Source: Flavobacteriales bacterium (GTDB lineage Bacteria > Bacteroidota > Bacteroidia > Flavobacteriales_D > Crocinitomicaceae). Taken from it: a stretch of 64,000 nt of DNA. Both the position numbers and the translations under genes were made by a program. Location of the stretch: the NCBI GenBank assembly GCA_947470515.1, contig CANITF010000013.1:1-64000 (forward strand). The letters are read 5' to 3'. This document shows, one piece after another, positions 35,988 to 44,542 of this stretch. Position 1 is the stretch's first letter. Every line of letters starts with the position of its first letter. The notes below the pieces were generated by a model, which did not search any database, was not told the DNA's origin, and saw nothing but the letters and a program-made list of their open reading frames with translations.

Positions 35988-38282
35988 TTAACGTATTGCT
36001 CTTTCATTAAACAACACAAATCCATAACTAATTTGAAATACAAGTGGACTAGTTGTTTGTTTTGGGAAATAATTGAATGTTGCTCGAATTGGTCCTAGGA
36101 AAGAATGATAAATAAGTGAAGCAGATGCCATATATGTCTCACCTTTAAATGGTTTCGAATATCCAAAAGTTCCATCGTCATACTTCTGAAGAATTACGAA
36201 AGGTTGGTAATAATAACCATCAAAGCGTATATCAAGATTTTTATTGAATGAAAAAATAATATTTACGCCTCCTCCAATATATTGAGGAGAACGATATTCA
36301 GGTAAAAAATATGTTTCAGCATCAGGAATTAAGGAGAAAGAAGTCATCGATAGTAAGCTTGCAGTGTAATTTGAGAACAACGATTGACTATTGAAAACAC
36401 CTTTACCATGTAACCCAATATGAAAATTAGGATGATTAATAATAAATGTTTGGAATTCAGCATTCAAATTCAGCCATTCGTGGCGCTTTAGTTTAATTGT
36501 ATCAGTAGCTGAAGTTGAGCCAGGAATATTTATTTCATTACCATTAACATAACGTGCTTTGAATTTAAAAAAATGACCAGACGAAGCAAATTGTTTTCTA
36601 TTCAATGAATTTTGGATAAATTCCCAACTCAATGAATTTCCATTAAAGGTCGTAATATCAGATGTATCTTTATTAGTGAAACCATCAGTTTGATAATAAT
36701 CATCTTCTAAATTGAAGAATCGAAAATCAATGGAGCTTTTTGTAGTATTCCCGATAGGATGGTTAAATTTTAACCCATAATACATCTCGTTTTGAACAAG
36801 AAAAGAAGGCTTTACATCTTCAAAGAATGTGGCAAAACTTCGGAAATAATCCCACCGATTCATGACAAAATATCCTGCTACTGAAATCGGAAAAACAGAT
36901 GGGATTTCAAAAGTATAACTCGCTTTGGCAGAACCATAAAATTTCCCGAAATAGGAGGATAAGCTCAATGATGAAGCTGTTTTACCAATAAAGCGATAGG
37001 TTAGTCCTAAATAACCCGTATTTACAGCGCGGGATGAAAAATGACCACCTACATCTATTTTGAAATCTTTGGATTTCCGAACTTCTAAACCCAAATGATA
37101 AGTAGAATCTTTTTTTAAAGTAAGAAGGGGAAACATGAATTCAATTTGCGGAGTAGCATTCAAACGGTAATATCTTTTTTCCAATTTGTCAATTGAAAGA
37201 ACTTCTTTTTTACGAATTCTGAGCAAGGATTTATCAGCATAAGAGATTTCTCTCTTTTGGTTCGATATATTAGAAATTGATGATACTTTTAAGTCAATAA
37301 TCTTTGATTTAAAAGTTAGTCGCTTTTGTGTAAGTTCCTCTTTTGAAATTCTATTCAATACATGATTTTCAATAGAATCAATATAAAGCATGGTAGTTTT
37401 ATACCCCACATCAATAGCTTTTTTAACTTCTTCAAAATCAAAGGTTGAGATTTCTGGGTTAGGCTGTATGATAATTCCTGCATCACACGGTAATGAGAAA
37501 TCAGAATAAGAAACCAACATGTTTGTAATTTGACTTATCAACTCATCTTCCATTGGTGGAGCGGCATTATCTGAAACATTGCTTCCAATAATAAAATCAG
37601 GACTAAAATCAGTATACATAATGTCGGCTGGAAAATTGTTGTACAGTCCTCCATCGAATAATAAAACATTGTCAACTCGAATAGGGTGAAAGTAAAATGG
37701 AAAAGTCATTGACGCACGAACGGCTTGGTTCAAATTTCCTTTCGAAAAAACAATACTTTTTTTGTTTCTAATATCAGAAGCAACGCAGCGAAATGGAACA
37801 AATAAACTGTCGAAATCATTGCCATATGATGCGCCAGTTGTTCCTAAAATTTTCATCATTTCAAAATCCAAATAAGAGGAAGTAATGAAGTTTGTAGGAA
37901 GTGATTTTTTTAAAATACTATCACCAGAAAAAGAAAAATTAAAAAGACTTGCGTTAGTTTCTTCTTCTTTATATAAAAAATGTTGTGTCGATTTCAATTT
38001 ACCTTTCGACATTAATTGAAACTCGTCGCTAAGAACGTATTGCTCAATTTCTTCAGGACTATAACCAGCTGAGTATAAAGACCCAACTAATGCGCCTGCT
38101 GAGGTACCTGTAATGTAATCAATTGGAATTCCTCTTTCCTCAAGTGCTTTTAACACGCCTATATGAGCCAAACCAGTTGCTCCACCACCACTCAAAACAA
38201 GGCCAACTTTTTGTTGAGCATGCATTAAAGTGAAAGTAAAACAAAATCCTAGTAGAAGTAGATACCTATTTATTGATTTCAA
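35988..38282 (-). CDS. Patatin-like phospholipase with outer-membrane barrel
   Basis: 764 aa from a TTG start. The N-terminus MKSINRYLLLLGFCFTFTLMHA-QQK reads as a signal peptide only if TTG at 38282 is used; the longer ATG frame (38372) would overlap the divergent methyltransferase start and bury the signal. The patatin domain has oxyanion GGGATG, nucleophile GTSAG and the catalytic Asp in DGG. The C-terminal ~350 residues are strand-rich and end in a barrel with a bacterial-surface-antigen look, as in PlpD-type autotransporters (T5d). Probably displays or releases a lipase at the outer membrane. A TATTTTTG box lies 15 nt upstream of the TTG. Confidence 0.82.
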   Translation of the reverse strand: MKSINRYLLLLGFCFTFTLMHAQQKVGLVLSGGGATGLAHIGVLKALEERGIPIDYITGTSAGALVGSLYSAGYSPEEIEQYVLSDEFQLMSKGKLKSTQHFLYKEEETNASLFNFSFSGDSILKKSLPTNFITSSYLDFEMMKILGTTGASYGNDFDSLFVPFRCVASDIRNKKSIVFSKGNLNQAVRASMTFPFYFHPIRVDNVLLFDGGLYNNFPADIMYTDFSPDFIIGSNVSDNAAPPMEDELISQITNMLVSYSDFSLPCDAGIIIQPNPEISTFDFEEVKKAIDVGYKTTMLYIDSIENHVLNRISKEELTQKRLTFKSKIIDLKVSSISNISNQKREISYADKSLLRIRKKEVLSIDKLEKRYYRLNATPQIEFMFPLLTLKKDSTYHLGLEVRKSKDFKIDVGGHFSSRAVNTGYLGLTYRFIGKTASSLSLSSYFGKFYGSAKASYTFEIPSVFPISVAGYFVMNRWDYFRSFATFFEDVKPSFLVQNEMYYGLKFNHPIGNTTKSSIDFRFFNLEDDYYQTDGFTNKDTSDITTFNGNSLSWEFIQNSLNRKQFASSGHFFKFKARYVNGNEINIPGSTSATDTIKLKRHEWLNLNAEFQTFIINHPNFHIGLHGKGVFNSQSLFSNYTASLLSMTSFSLIPDAETYFLPEYRSPQYIGGGVNIIFSFNKNLDIRFDGYYYQPFVILQKYDDGTFGYSKPFKGETYMASASLIYHSFLGPIRATFNYFPKQTTSPLVFQISYGFVLFNERAIR

Positions 38283-38297
38283 ATTCGTTCTTTTGTA

Positions 38298-38305
38298 CAA
38301 AAATA
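38298..38305 (-). promoter_or_regulatory. Promoter -7 box of the patatin gene
   Basis: TATTTTTG on the minus strand; its position only makes sense with the start at 38282, since it lies inside the longer frame. Confidence 0.45.
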
Positions 38306-38334
38306 AGAGTATTTCATAAGTGAAAGGTATAAAA

Positions 38335-39582
38335 ATGGAGGAAGAAGATAAAGTTAATAGCAAAATATTCAAAATTACGTTAAAAACTATTTTTGGACTT
38401 GAGCAAGTTTTGGCTGAAGAACTAAATGAGTTGGGTTATAATGATGTTACGGTATTAAACAGGGCAGTTCAAACTAAAGGAACGTTGAGAGATGTTTATT
38501 ATTTGAATTTACATTGCCGCTGCGCTATTTCGATTTTGACAGAAGTTAAAAGTTTTTCTTTTCGAAATGAGGAAGATTTATATAACAAGTGCATGCAAAT
38601 TGATTGGACTAAGTTTTTCACATTGGACAAAACATTTGCTGTAAAAGGTGCCGTTTTTTCGGATTTATTCAAACATTCACAATACCCGTTTTTATTAGTA
38701 AAAGATGCAATTGTTGATACTTTTAGAAATAAAAGCGGCAATAGACCAGATGTCAACATTAAAACACCACAAGTTGTTTTTGATGTATATATTCAAAATG
38801 CAAACTGCGTTATATCATTAAACACAAGCGGTTTACCATTGTTTCAGCGAGGTTATCGTCAAGCAACGGGTGAAGCACCTATGAACGAAGTTGTTGCAGC
38901 AGGATTGATTCGAATGACTGGTTGGGATAGAAAATCACCTTTCATTGATCCATTTTGTGGTTCAGGGACTTTATTGATTGAAGCGGCATTTTTAGCAACT
39001 GGAATTCCTTCCAACATTGAACGTCAGCATTATGCTTTCAAAAATTTCATTGGTTTTGAAGAAAAATTATGGGAAGAAATTTATGATGCGGCCAAGAAAA
39101 GAGTAACAGAACTTCCTTGTCGAATTATTGGTTCAGATATCAGTGATGAGATGATCACGGTTACTAGAAGAAACTTAAGAGGGTTGGTTTTTGGACGTTT
39201 TATTGAGACTTCAGTTCAATCGTTCGAGAATGTAAAAAGAGTAGGAGAAAAGGGCGTTTCTGTTACAAATCCACCATACGGAATGAGAATGGGTGAAAAC
39301 CTAGAGGAGATGTATGAGGAATTAGGTAACTGGATGAAAAATGAAATGAAGGGATATGATTGTTGGGTGATGTCTGGAAGTGAAGAAGGGTTTAAATCGC
39401 TAGGTTTGCGCCCTGACCGAAAAATCAAAGTATATAACGGCGATTTAGAATGTAGTTTTAGAAAGTTTGCAATTTACGATGGAACAAAACGCATTCATAA
39501 ATTACAGAATGGGGAAGAAGGTGTAAAATCGGAAGAATTAAATGTGAATAAAGCAGATTCAGAAACGGAGGTTGAGGATTAA
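38335..39582 (+). CDS. THUMP-domain class I RNA methyltransferase (RlmL-like)
   Basis: 415 aa. An N-terminal ferredoxin-like/THUMP RNA-binding region (~1-160) is followed by an N6-guanine-type methyltransferase domain with DPFCGSGTLLIEAAFLATGIP and the catalytic NPPYGMR. Corresponds to the N-terminal half of E. coli RlmL, which modifies G2445 of 23S rRNA. The last ~25 residues are an acidic tail. A GTG five codons earlier (38320) is possible, but the ATG at 38335 is preferred. Divergent from the patatin gene. Confidence 0.9.
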   Translation: MEEEDKVNSKIFKITLKTIFGLEQVLAEELNELGYNDVTVLNRAVQTKGTLRDVYYLNLHCRCAISILTEVKSFSFRNEEDLYNKCMQIDWTKFFTLDKTFAVKGAVFSDLFKHSQYPFLLVKDAIVDTFRNKSGNRPDVNIKTPQVVFDVYIQNANCVISLNTSGLPLFQRGYRQATGEAPMNEVVAAGLIRMTGWDRKSPFIDPFCGSGTLLIEAAFLATGIPSNIERQHYAFKNFIGFEEKLWEEIYDAAKKRVTELPCRIIGSDISDEMITVTRRNLRGLVFGRFIETSVQSFENVKRVGEKGVSVTNPPYGMRMGENLEEMYEELGNWMKNEMKGYDCWVMSGSEEGFKSLGLRPDRKIKVYNGDLECSFRKFAIYDGTKRIHKLQNGEEGVKSEELNVNKADSETEVED

Positions 39583-39608
39583 TAATTTTAGAATAATTAA
39601 TATGCATC

Positions 39609-39646
39609 AAAAAAGCATCAGCCATTTTTTAGACTGATGCTTTTTT
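39609..39646. terminator. Bidirectional terminator between methyltransferase and gltA
   Basis: Perfect 13-bp stem AAAAAAGCATCAG / CTGATGCTTTTTT with a 12-nt loop between convergent genes. Confidence 0.92.
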
Positions 39647-39663
39647 GATTAAAATAAAATCAA

Positions 39664-40950
39664 TTATCTTTTCGCAATATCAACATATTCTCTTGGTGTA
39701 GCACCAGTATATATTTGTCTTGGTCGACCAATTGGTTCATTGTTTTCTGTCATTTCTTTCCATTGTGCAATCCATCCTGGTAAGCGTCCAATTGCGAACA
39801 TTACAGTAAACATTTCAGTTGGAATTCCCAAAGCACGGTATATGATTCCGGAATAGAAATCTACATTTGGATAAAGATTACGTGATTTGAAATATTCATC
39901 TTCTAATGCAACTTTTTCTAATTTCTTAGCTATTTCCAACATTGGATCATTGATGCCCAATTGCTCTAAAACGTCATCACATGCTTTTTTGATAATGGTA
40001 GCACGCGGATCAAAATTCTTATAAACTCGGTGACCAAATCCCATTAAACGGAAGGAATCCTCTTTGTCTTTTGCTTTTAACACCCATTTATCTACATCTC
40101 CACCATCGTTGTGGATTTGCTCAAGCATTTCAATTACCGCTTGGTTTGCACCTCCATGAAGAGGCCCCCAAAGTGCTGAAATACCCGCTGAAATACAGGC
40201 ATATAAATTAGCTTGTGAAGAACCAACAATTCTAACAGTTGATGTAGAACAATTTTGCTCATGATCAGCATGTAAAATCAATAATTTATTCAATGCTTTA
40301 ACAACAACAGGGTTTACATTGTATTCCTCAGTTGGCATTGCAAACATCATGTGTAAAAAATTAGAACAATAGTCGTACTTATTTTTAGGATACATAAATG
40401 GATGGCGTATTGCATTTTTGTATGACCAAGCAGCCAAGGTTGGCAACTTAGCCAACAAGCGCAACATTGTTAAATCTTTAGCTTCAGGACTTCTATTTGG
40501 GTCTAAAGATTCTGGATAAAAAGTAGACAATGCACACGTCATTGAAGCTAATACACCCATTGGATGCGCTTTTGCAGGATAAGCTTCAAAAAATTGTTTC
40601 ATGTCTTCATGAACCAAAGTATGCTTTGTAATGTTATTTGTGAATGTATCTAATTGCAATTGAGTCGGTAAAGAACCATAAATCAATAAATAAGCAACTT
40701 CAATAAATGTAGCATTTTCAGCTAATTGGTCAATTGAATAACCTCTATAATGTAAAATCCCTTTTTCTCCATCTAAAAATGTGATAGCACTTTTTGTAGC
40801 TCCTGTGTTTTTATATCCTGTATCCAAAGTAACATATCCAGTAGTGTCTCTTAGTTTACTAATATCAATAGCTTTTTCGTTTTCAGTTCCCTCGATTATT
40901 GGAAATTCGTAGATGGTTCCTTCAAGTTCTAGTTTTGCAATTTCACTCAT
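39664..40950 (-). CDS. gltA: Citrate synthase
   Basis: 428-aa type II (hexameric) citrate synthase, which condenses oxaloacetate and acetyl-CoA. Recognised by GEKGILHYRGYSIDQLA, the catalytic-His motif WGPLHGGANQAV, MGFGHRVYKNFDPRA and the late RLPGWIAQWKE. Standard length for the Gram-negative type. Monocistronic, with a terminator immediately downstream. Confidence 0.97.
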   Translation of the reverse strand: MSEIAKLELEGTIYEFPIIEGTENEKAIDISKLRDTTGYVTLDTGYKNTGATKSAITFLDGEKGILHYRGYSIDQLAENATFIEVAYLLIYGSLPTQLQLDTFTNNITKHTLVHEDMKQFFEAYPAKAHPMGVLASMTCALSTFYPESLDPNRSPEAKDLTMLRLLAKLPTLAAWSYKNAIRHPFMYPKNKYDYCSNFLHMMFAMPTEEYNVNPVVVKALNKLLILHADHEQNCSTSTVRIVGSSQANLYACISAGISALWGPLHGGANQAVIEMLEQIHNDGGDVDKWVLKAKDKEDSFRLMGFGHRVYKNFDPRATIIKKACDDVLEQLGINDPMLEIAKKLEKVALEDEYFKSRNLYPNVDFYSGIIYRALGIPTEMFTVMFAIGRLPGWIAQWKEMTENNEPIGRPRQIYTGATPREYVDIAKR

Positions 40951-41060
40951 TTTGTTTGCGCCAATTTATGGTATTAAAAAAATTCTCGACTAAATTAATA
41001 AACAAATTGTTTAAAAAAAACAAGAATCATATAATATCCATTATTTTTTGAAAGTAATGC

Positions 41061-43238
41061 TTATAAATTCTCTAAAGTAAAGTTTAGCATCATGTTGAAA
41101 AGATGATTTCGCGTGTTCCCGCCATAAATCCCATGATTTTTATTCGGGTATATAAAGAGATCAAATTGTTTGTCTGCCTTAACCAATGCATTGACCATTT
41201 CCATCGTATTTTGATAATGTACATTGTCATCTCCAGAACCGTGAATGAGTAAATATTTTCCTTTTAACAGATTCACAAAATTAATAGGAGAATTATCATC
41301 ATACCCTTTTTCATTTTCTTTTGGAGTGCGCATGAATCGCTCGGTGTAAATATTATCGTAATACCTCCAATTGGTTACGGGTGCCACTGCGATTCCCATT
41401 TTAAATTGGTCAGCACCTTTTGTCATTGCCAGAGATGTCATAAAACCACCATAACTCCAACCTTGTATTCCGATTCTTGCTGGATCTACAAAAGGCATAT
41501 TTTGAAGCTCTTTTGCAACATTAATGAAATCTTCTGTCTCCAATTTACCCAGTTGTAAATAGGTTAATTTTTTGAAAGTTGCTCCTCTATACATCGTTCC
41601 TCTTGGATCTACTGAAACCACTATATATCCTTTTTGTGCAAGTAGTTGATGGTAAATAAAGTCTGCGCCACCCCATGAATCTTTAACGGTATTTGATCCT
41701 GGTCCACCATAAACGGTCATGTAAATTGGATACTTTTTAGTCGGATCAAAATTCGCAGGTTTAATCATCCAGCCATTCAATTCAGTTTCTCCCGAATGAA
41801 ATTTCACAAATTCTTTCGTTGATAGCTTATAATTGGATAATACTCCGTTCAATTTAGTGTTACTTTCTAACGTACTTATTTCTTTCCCATCATTTGAACA
41901 TAATGTAAAAACAGGAGGTGTATTTGCGTTCGAGTAGGTTTTAACGAAATAGTTCATGCCTGTTGTAAATTCTGCATCATTGGTTCCTGTTTCCAAACTT
42001 AGAGGTGTTTTTCCTGATGCATCTATATTTATTTGATAAATGCCTTTATATATAGGTGATTTCTCTGCGGCAGAATAATAGATTGTATTTGTTATTTCAT
42101 CGATACCATAAAATTCAATTACATCCCAATTTCCTTTCGTTATTTGAGAATTAACGCCGTCAAATGAAAGTTTATAGATATGATTAAATCCATCTTTCTC
42201 ACTCGTTCTTAAAATCGTGTTTCCATCTTTTAAAATCAACAGGTTATTGTCAATTTCAACATACGTATCAGATTTTTCTTCAAAAAACACTTTCGACGTC
42301 ATTTTCTTAGAAGTCAAATCAATCAGATAATATTTCAACTCATTTTGATGACGATTGAGTGTTTGAATAACTAATTTATTTGAAGTTCCAGACCATTGTA
42401 ATCTTGGGATATATTCATATTCACCTAAGTCAATATCGACAATTTTACTGTTTTTAATGGTAATAATATGAGCTGTAACTTTACTGTTTTCTTCTCCTGC
42501 CTTTGGATATTTAAATGTGTATAAATCAGGATACAATTCGGTGTAATAGGTAAGATTAAATTCCTTGACATTTTTTTCGTTAAATTTCAGAAAACCAATG
42601 TACTTGCTATCTGGCGACCAACCATAAGCTTTGGTGATAGCAAATTCTTCTTCATACACCCAATCAGTTGTTCCATTGATTATTTTATTCCGTTTCCCGT
42701 CAGTTGTCAGTTTGGTTACTTTTCCTGAATTCAGATCTTTTACGAATAAATTATTTTTATAAATAAAGGAAACTTTTAAACCATCTGGAGAGTATTCCGC
42801 CAATGTTTGTGGCTGATGTTCCTCATCCAAAGGTTGTATACTGCTTGTTTTTAAATCGTAGAGATAATAAACTGCAGAAAAACTGTAACGATAAATCCCA
42901 ATAGTTTGAGTCGTAAGTAAAACTTTTGTTTCATCATCATTGAAAAAATAGTCATCGACAACGATAGGAGCTTTTTTAAAAACCAACTTATCTGATGAAA
43001 TTAATACTTCTGACTGATCAGCCGATTTAGTCATTTCATGCTTTGTAATCGATTGTTTTCCTTCTGCCTTTGTAAGTTTTGTGTAATGAAAACCATCCTT
43101 CATTGATTTAAATCCTGAAACTCCTGCTCCAGAGAATTCATATTTTTTCCAAATTTTTTCAACCGTTATTTCTTGAGATTGAATGTGTTGAATTGTTAGA
43201 AAAACAAAAAGGGATAGCGCAAGTGTTTTATATGTCAT
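41061..43238 (-). CDS. S9-family prolyl oligopeptidase / dipeptidyl peptidase IV
   Basis: 725 aa with a signal peptide (MTYKTLALSLFVFLTIQHIQS-QEI), so periplasmic or surface. Residues ~30-480 form the DPP IV-type beta-propeller (including DWVYEEEFAITKAYGWSPDSKY, with the paired Glu residues that bind the substrate N-terminus). The C-terminal alpha/beta hydrolase has the nucleophile Ser595 in GWSYGGFM, Asp in HGSGDDNVHYQ and His in NKNHGIYGG. Expected to release Xaa-Pro dipeptides and feed amino-acid uptake. Confidence 0.93.
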   Translation of the reverse strand: MTYKTLALSLFVFLTIQHIQSQEITVEKIWKKYEFSGAGVSGFKSMKDGFHYTKLTKAEGKQSITKHEMTKSADQSEVLISSDKLVFKKAPIVVDDYFFNDDETKVLLTTQTIGIYRYSFSAVYYLYDLKTSSIQPLDEEHQPQTLAEYSPDGLKVSFIYKNNLFVKDLNSGKVTKLTTDGKRNKIINGTTDWVYEEEFAITKAYGWSPDSKYIGFLKFNEKNVKEFNLTYYTELYPDLYTFKYPKAGEENSKVTAHIITIKNSKIVDIDLGEYEYIPRLQWSGTSNKLVIQTLNRHQNELKYYLIDLTSKKMTSKVFFEEKSDTYVEIDNNLLILKDGNTILRTSEKDGFNHIYKLSFDGVNSQITKGNWDVIEFYGIDEITNTIYYSAAEKSPIYKGIYQINIDASGKTPLSLETGTNDAEFTTGMNYFVKTYSNANTPPVFTLCSNDGKEISTLESNTKLNGVLSNYKLSTKEFVKFHSGETELNGWMIKPANFDPTKKYPIYMTVYGGPGSNTVKDSWGGADFIYHQLLAQKGYIVVSVDPRGTMYRGATFKKLTYLQLGKLETEDFINVAKELQNMPFVDPARIGIQGWSYGGFMTSLAMTKGADQFKMGIAVAPVTNWRYYDNIYTERFMRTPKENEKGYDDNSPINFVNLLKGKYLLIHGSGDDNVHYQNTMEMVNALVKADKQFDLFIYPNKNHGIYGGNTRNHLFNMMLNFTLENL

Positions 43239-43572
43239 AGCTTTATTTAAAAGCTCTAAGTTATAAAATGTTTAACTTTTTTAGTCGATATGGTTAAAAA
43301 CCTTTTCAGAATGTTAACAATTTTATAATATAGCTCGTTTTAAAATGTATTACTTTTGTCAACAGTTATTTCATGTCAACCTTGATGTCTAAGAATTTTA
43401 GTCTGAAACCATGAAAAAATGTAACACAGCGAAATGAAAAAATAATGTTTTCAGTTAATACAAGTGGTGATTGGGTAGTGACTTCAATTCAAATGGAAAA
43501 GTATTTTTCCCAACCCTTGTTATTATTATTTCGTTCTCAATTAGCAATTTTATTTAATTTAAACTAAATCGT
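43239..43572 (+). promoter_or_regulatory. 334-bp upstream region with promoter box and long leader
   Basis: TACTTTTG at 43351-43358 fits the TAnnTTTG box for the following operon; no clear -33 is seen. If used, it leaves an untranslated leader of about 210 nt. A 40-codon frame (43445-43567) ends 5 nt before the next ATG but shows no recognisable feature. I see no terminator or known riboswitch here. Confidence 0.4.
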
Positions 43573-44508
43573 ATGAAAAAAACGTTACTAATTATTAGTG
43601 CATTAACTTTTGGAGCAACTTTAGCTCAAGCACAAAATTGTTCTAAAATCTTTATTTCTGAATATGTTGAAGGATCAGGAAGTGATAAAGCTCTTGAATT
43701 GTATAATCCTACAAGCTCTCCAATTAACCTTGCCGGGTATAGTATCCAACGTTTTTCAAATGGAGACGCTACTAATGCTGGAGGAATATTGGATTTAACT
43801 GGTACAATTGCAGCACATTCAACATTTGTAATTGTTCATGGTTCAGGGATAACTTACACACCTACTGCGCAAGATCCTACTGTTTCTGCTGGTTTTATAG
43901 CTATGGCGACCTTAGAAGCAGATGCCTATGACCATGGTTACCCAAACCCAACGGCGATGAATGGTAATGATGCAATTGGATTATTCAACGGTGCCATAAT
44001 GATCGATTTAATGGGGAAAATTGGTGATGCTGGAATGGTTTCAGGTCAATCATGGAGTGACGCATTCCCTTATGATGGATCTGCGGGTGCTTGGTGGACA
44101 AAAGACCAAACATTGACAAGAAAATCTTCTGTTATGCAAGGTATTTCAATTAATCCAGATCCATTTATTGTTACTACTGAGTGGGATTCTTTGCCGAAAG
44201 ATACATGGACTGGTTTAGGTACTCACACGTGTGATTGTCCTCTTGGTTTAAATGAATATGTTTCAACTATTTCATTTGCAGTTTATCCAAATCCAAATTC
44301 AACTGGAACATTAATCGTTTCTTCTTCTGAGGAAATTGCATCAATTGAAGTGATTAATATGGTTGGACAAATAGTTTTGTCAACTGAGATTGCTGGGGCT
44401 ATTAAATCAACTTCAATTTCAACATTGAATCTAACAAAAGGAATGTACACTGTGAGATTACGATTCGCAAATAATTCTGTTGCACAATCGAATTTAAGTA
44501 TTCAATAA
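43573..44508 (+). CDS. Secreted lamin-tail-domain protein with T9SS sorting domain
   Basis: 311 aa. Signal peptide MKKTLLIISALTFGATLAQA-QNC. Residues ~22-205 form a lamin-tail (LTD) domain, beginning KIFISEYVEGSGSDKALELYNPT, a string very like the LTD at the front of large secreted DNases of the ExeM type. No nuclease domain follows; instead the last ~75 residues (YPNPNSTGTLIVSS onward) are a T9SS type-A sorting domain. First gene of a co-directional group with a TonB receptor, a secreted endonuclease and 5'-nucleotidase parts, so binding of DNA at the surface is a reasonable guess. Confidence 0.82.
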   Translation: MKKTLLIISALTFGATLAQAQNCSKIFISEYVEGSGSDKALELYNPTSSPINLAGYSIQRFSNGDATNAGGILDLTGTIAAHSTFVIVHGSGITYTPTAQDPTVSAGFIAMATLEADAYDHGYPNPTAMNGNDAIGLFNGAIMIDLMGKIGDAGMVSGQSWSDAFPYDGSAGAWWTKDQTLTRKSSVMQGISINPDPFIVTTEWDSLPKDTWTGLGTHTCDCPLGLNEYVSTISFAVYPNPNSTGTLIVSSSEEIASIEVINMVGQIVLSTEIAGAIKSTSISTLNLTKGMYTVRLRFANNSVAQSNLSIQ

Positions 44509-44542
44509 ATTGTAAATCTTCTGCTGAAGAATTCTTGATTTT

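Noticed and set aside
43445-43567. 40-codon frame before the lamin-tail gene
   Set aside because: No signal, domain or clear ribosome binding site; a frame of this length is expected by chance in 330 bp, so it is only mentioned as part of the leader.
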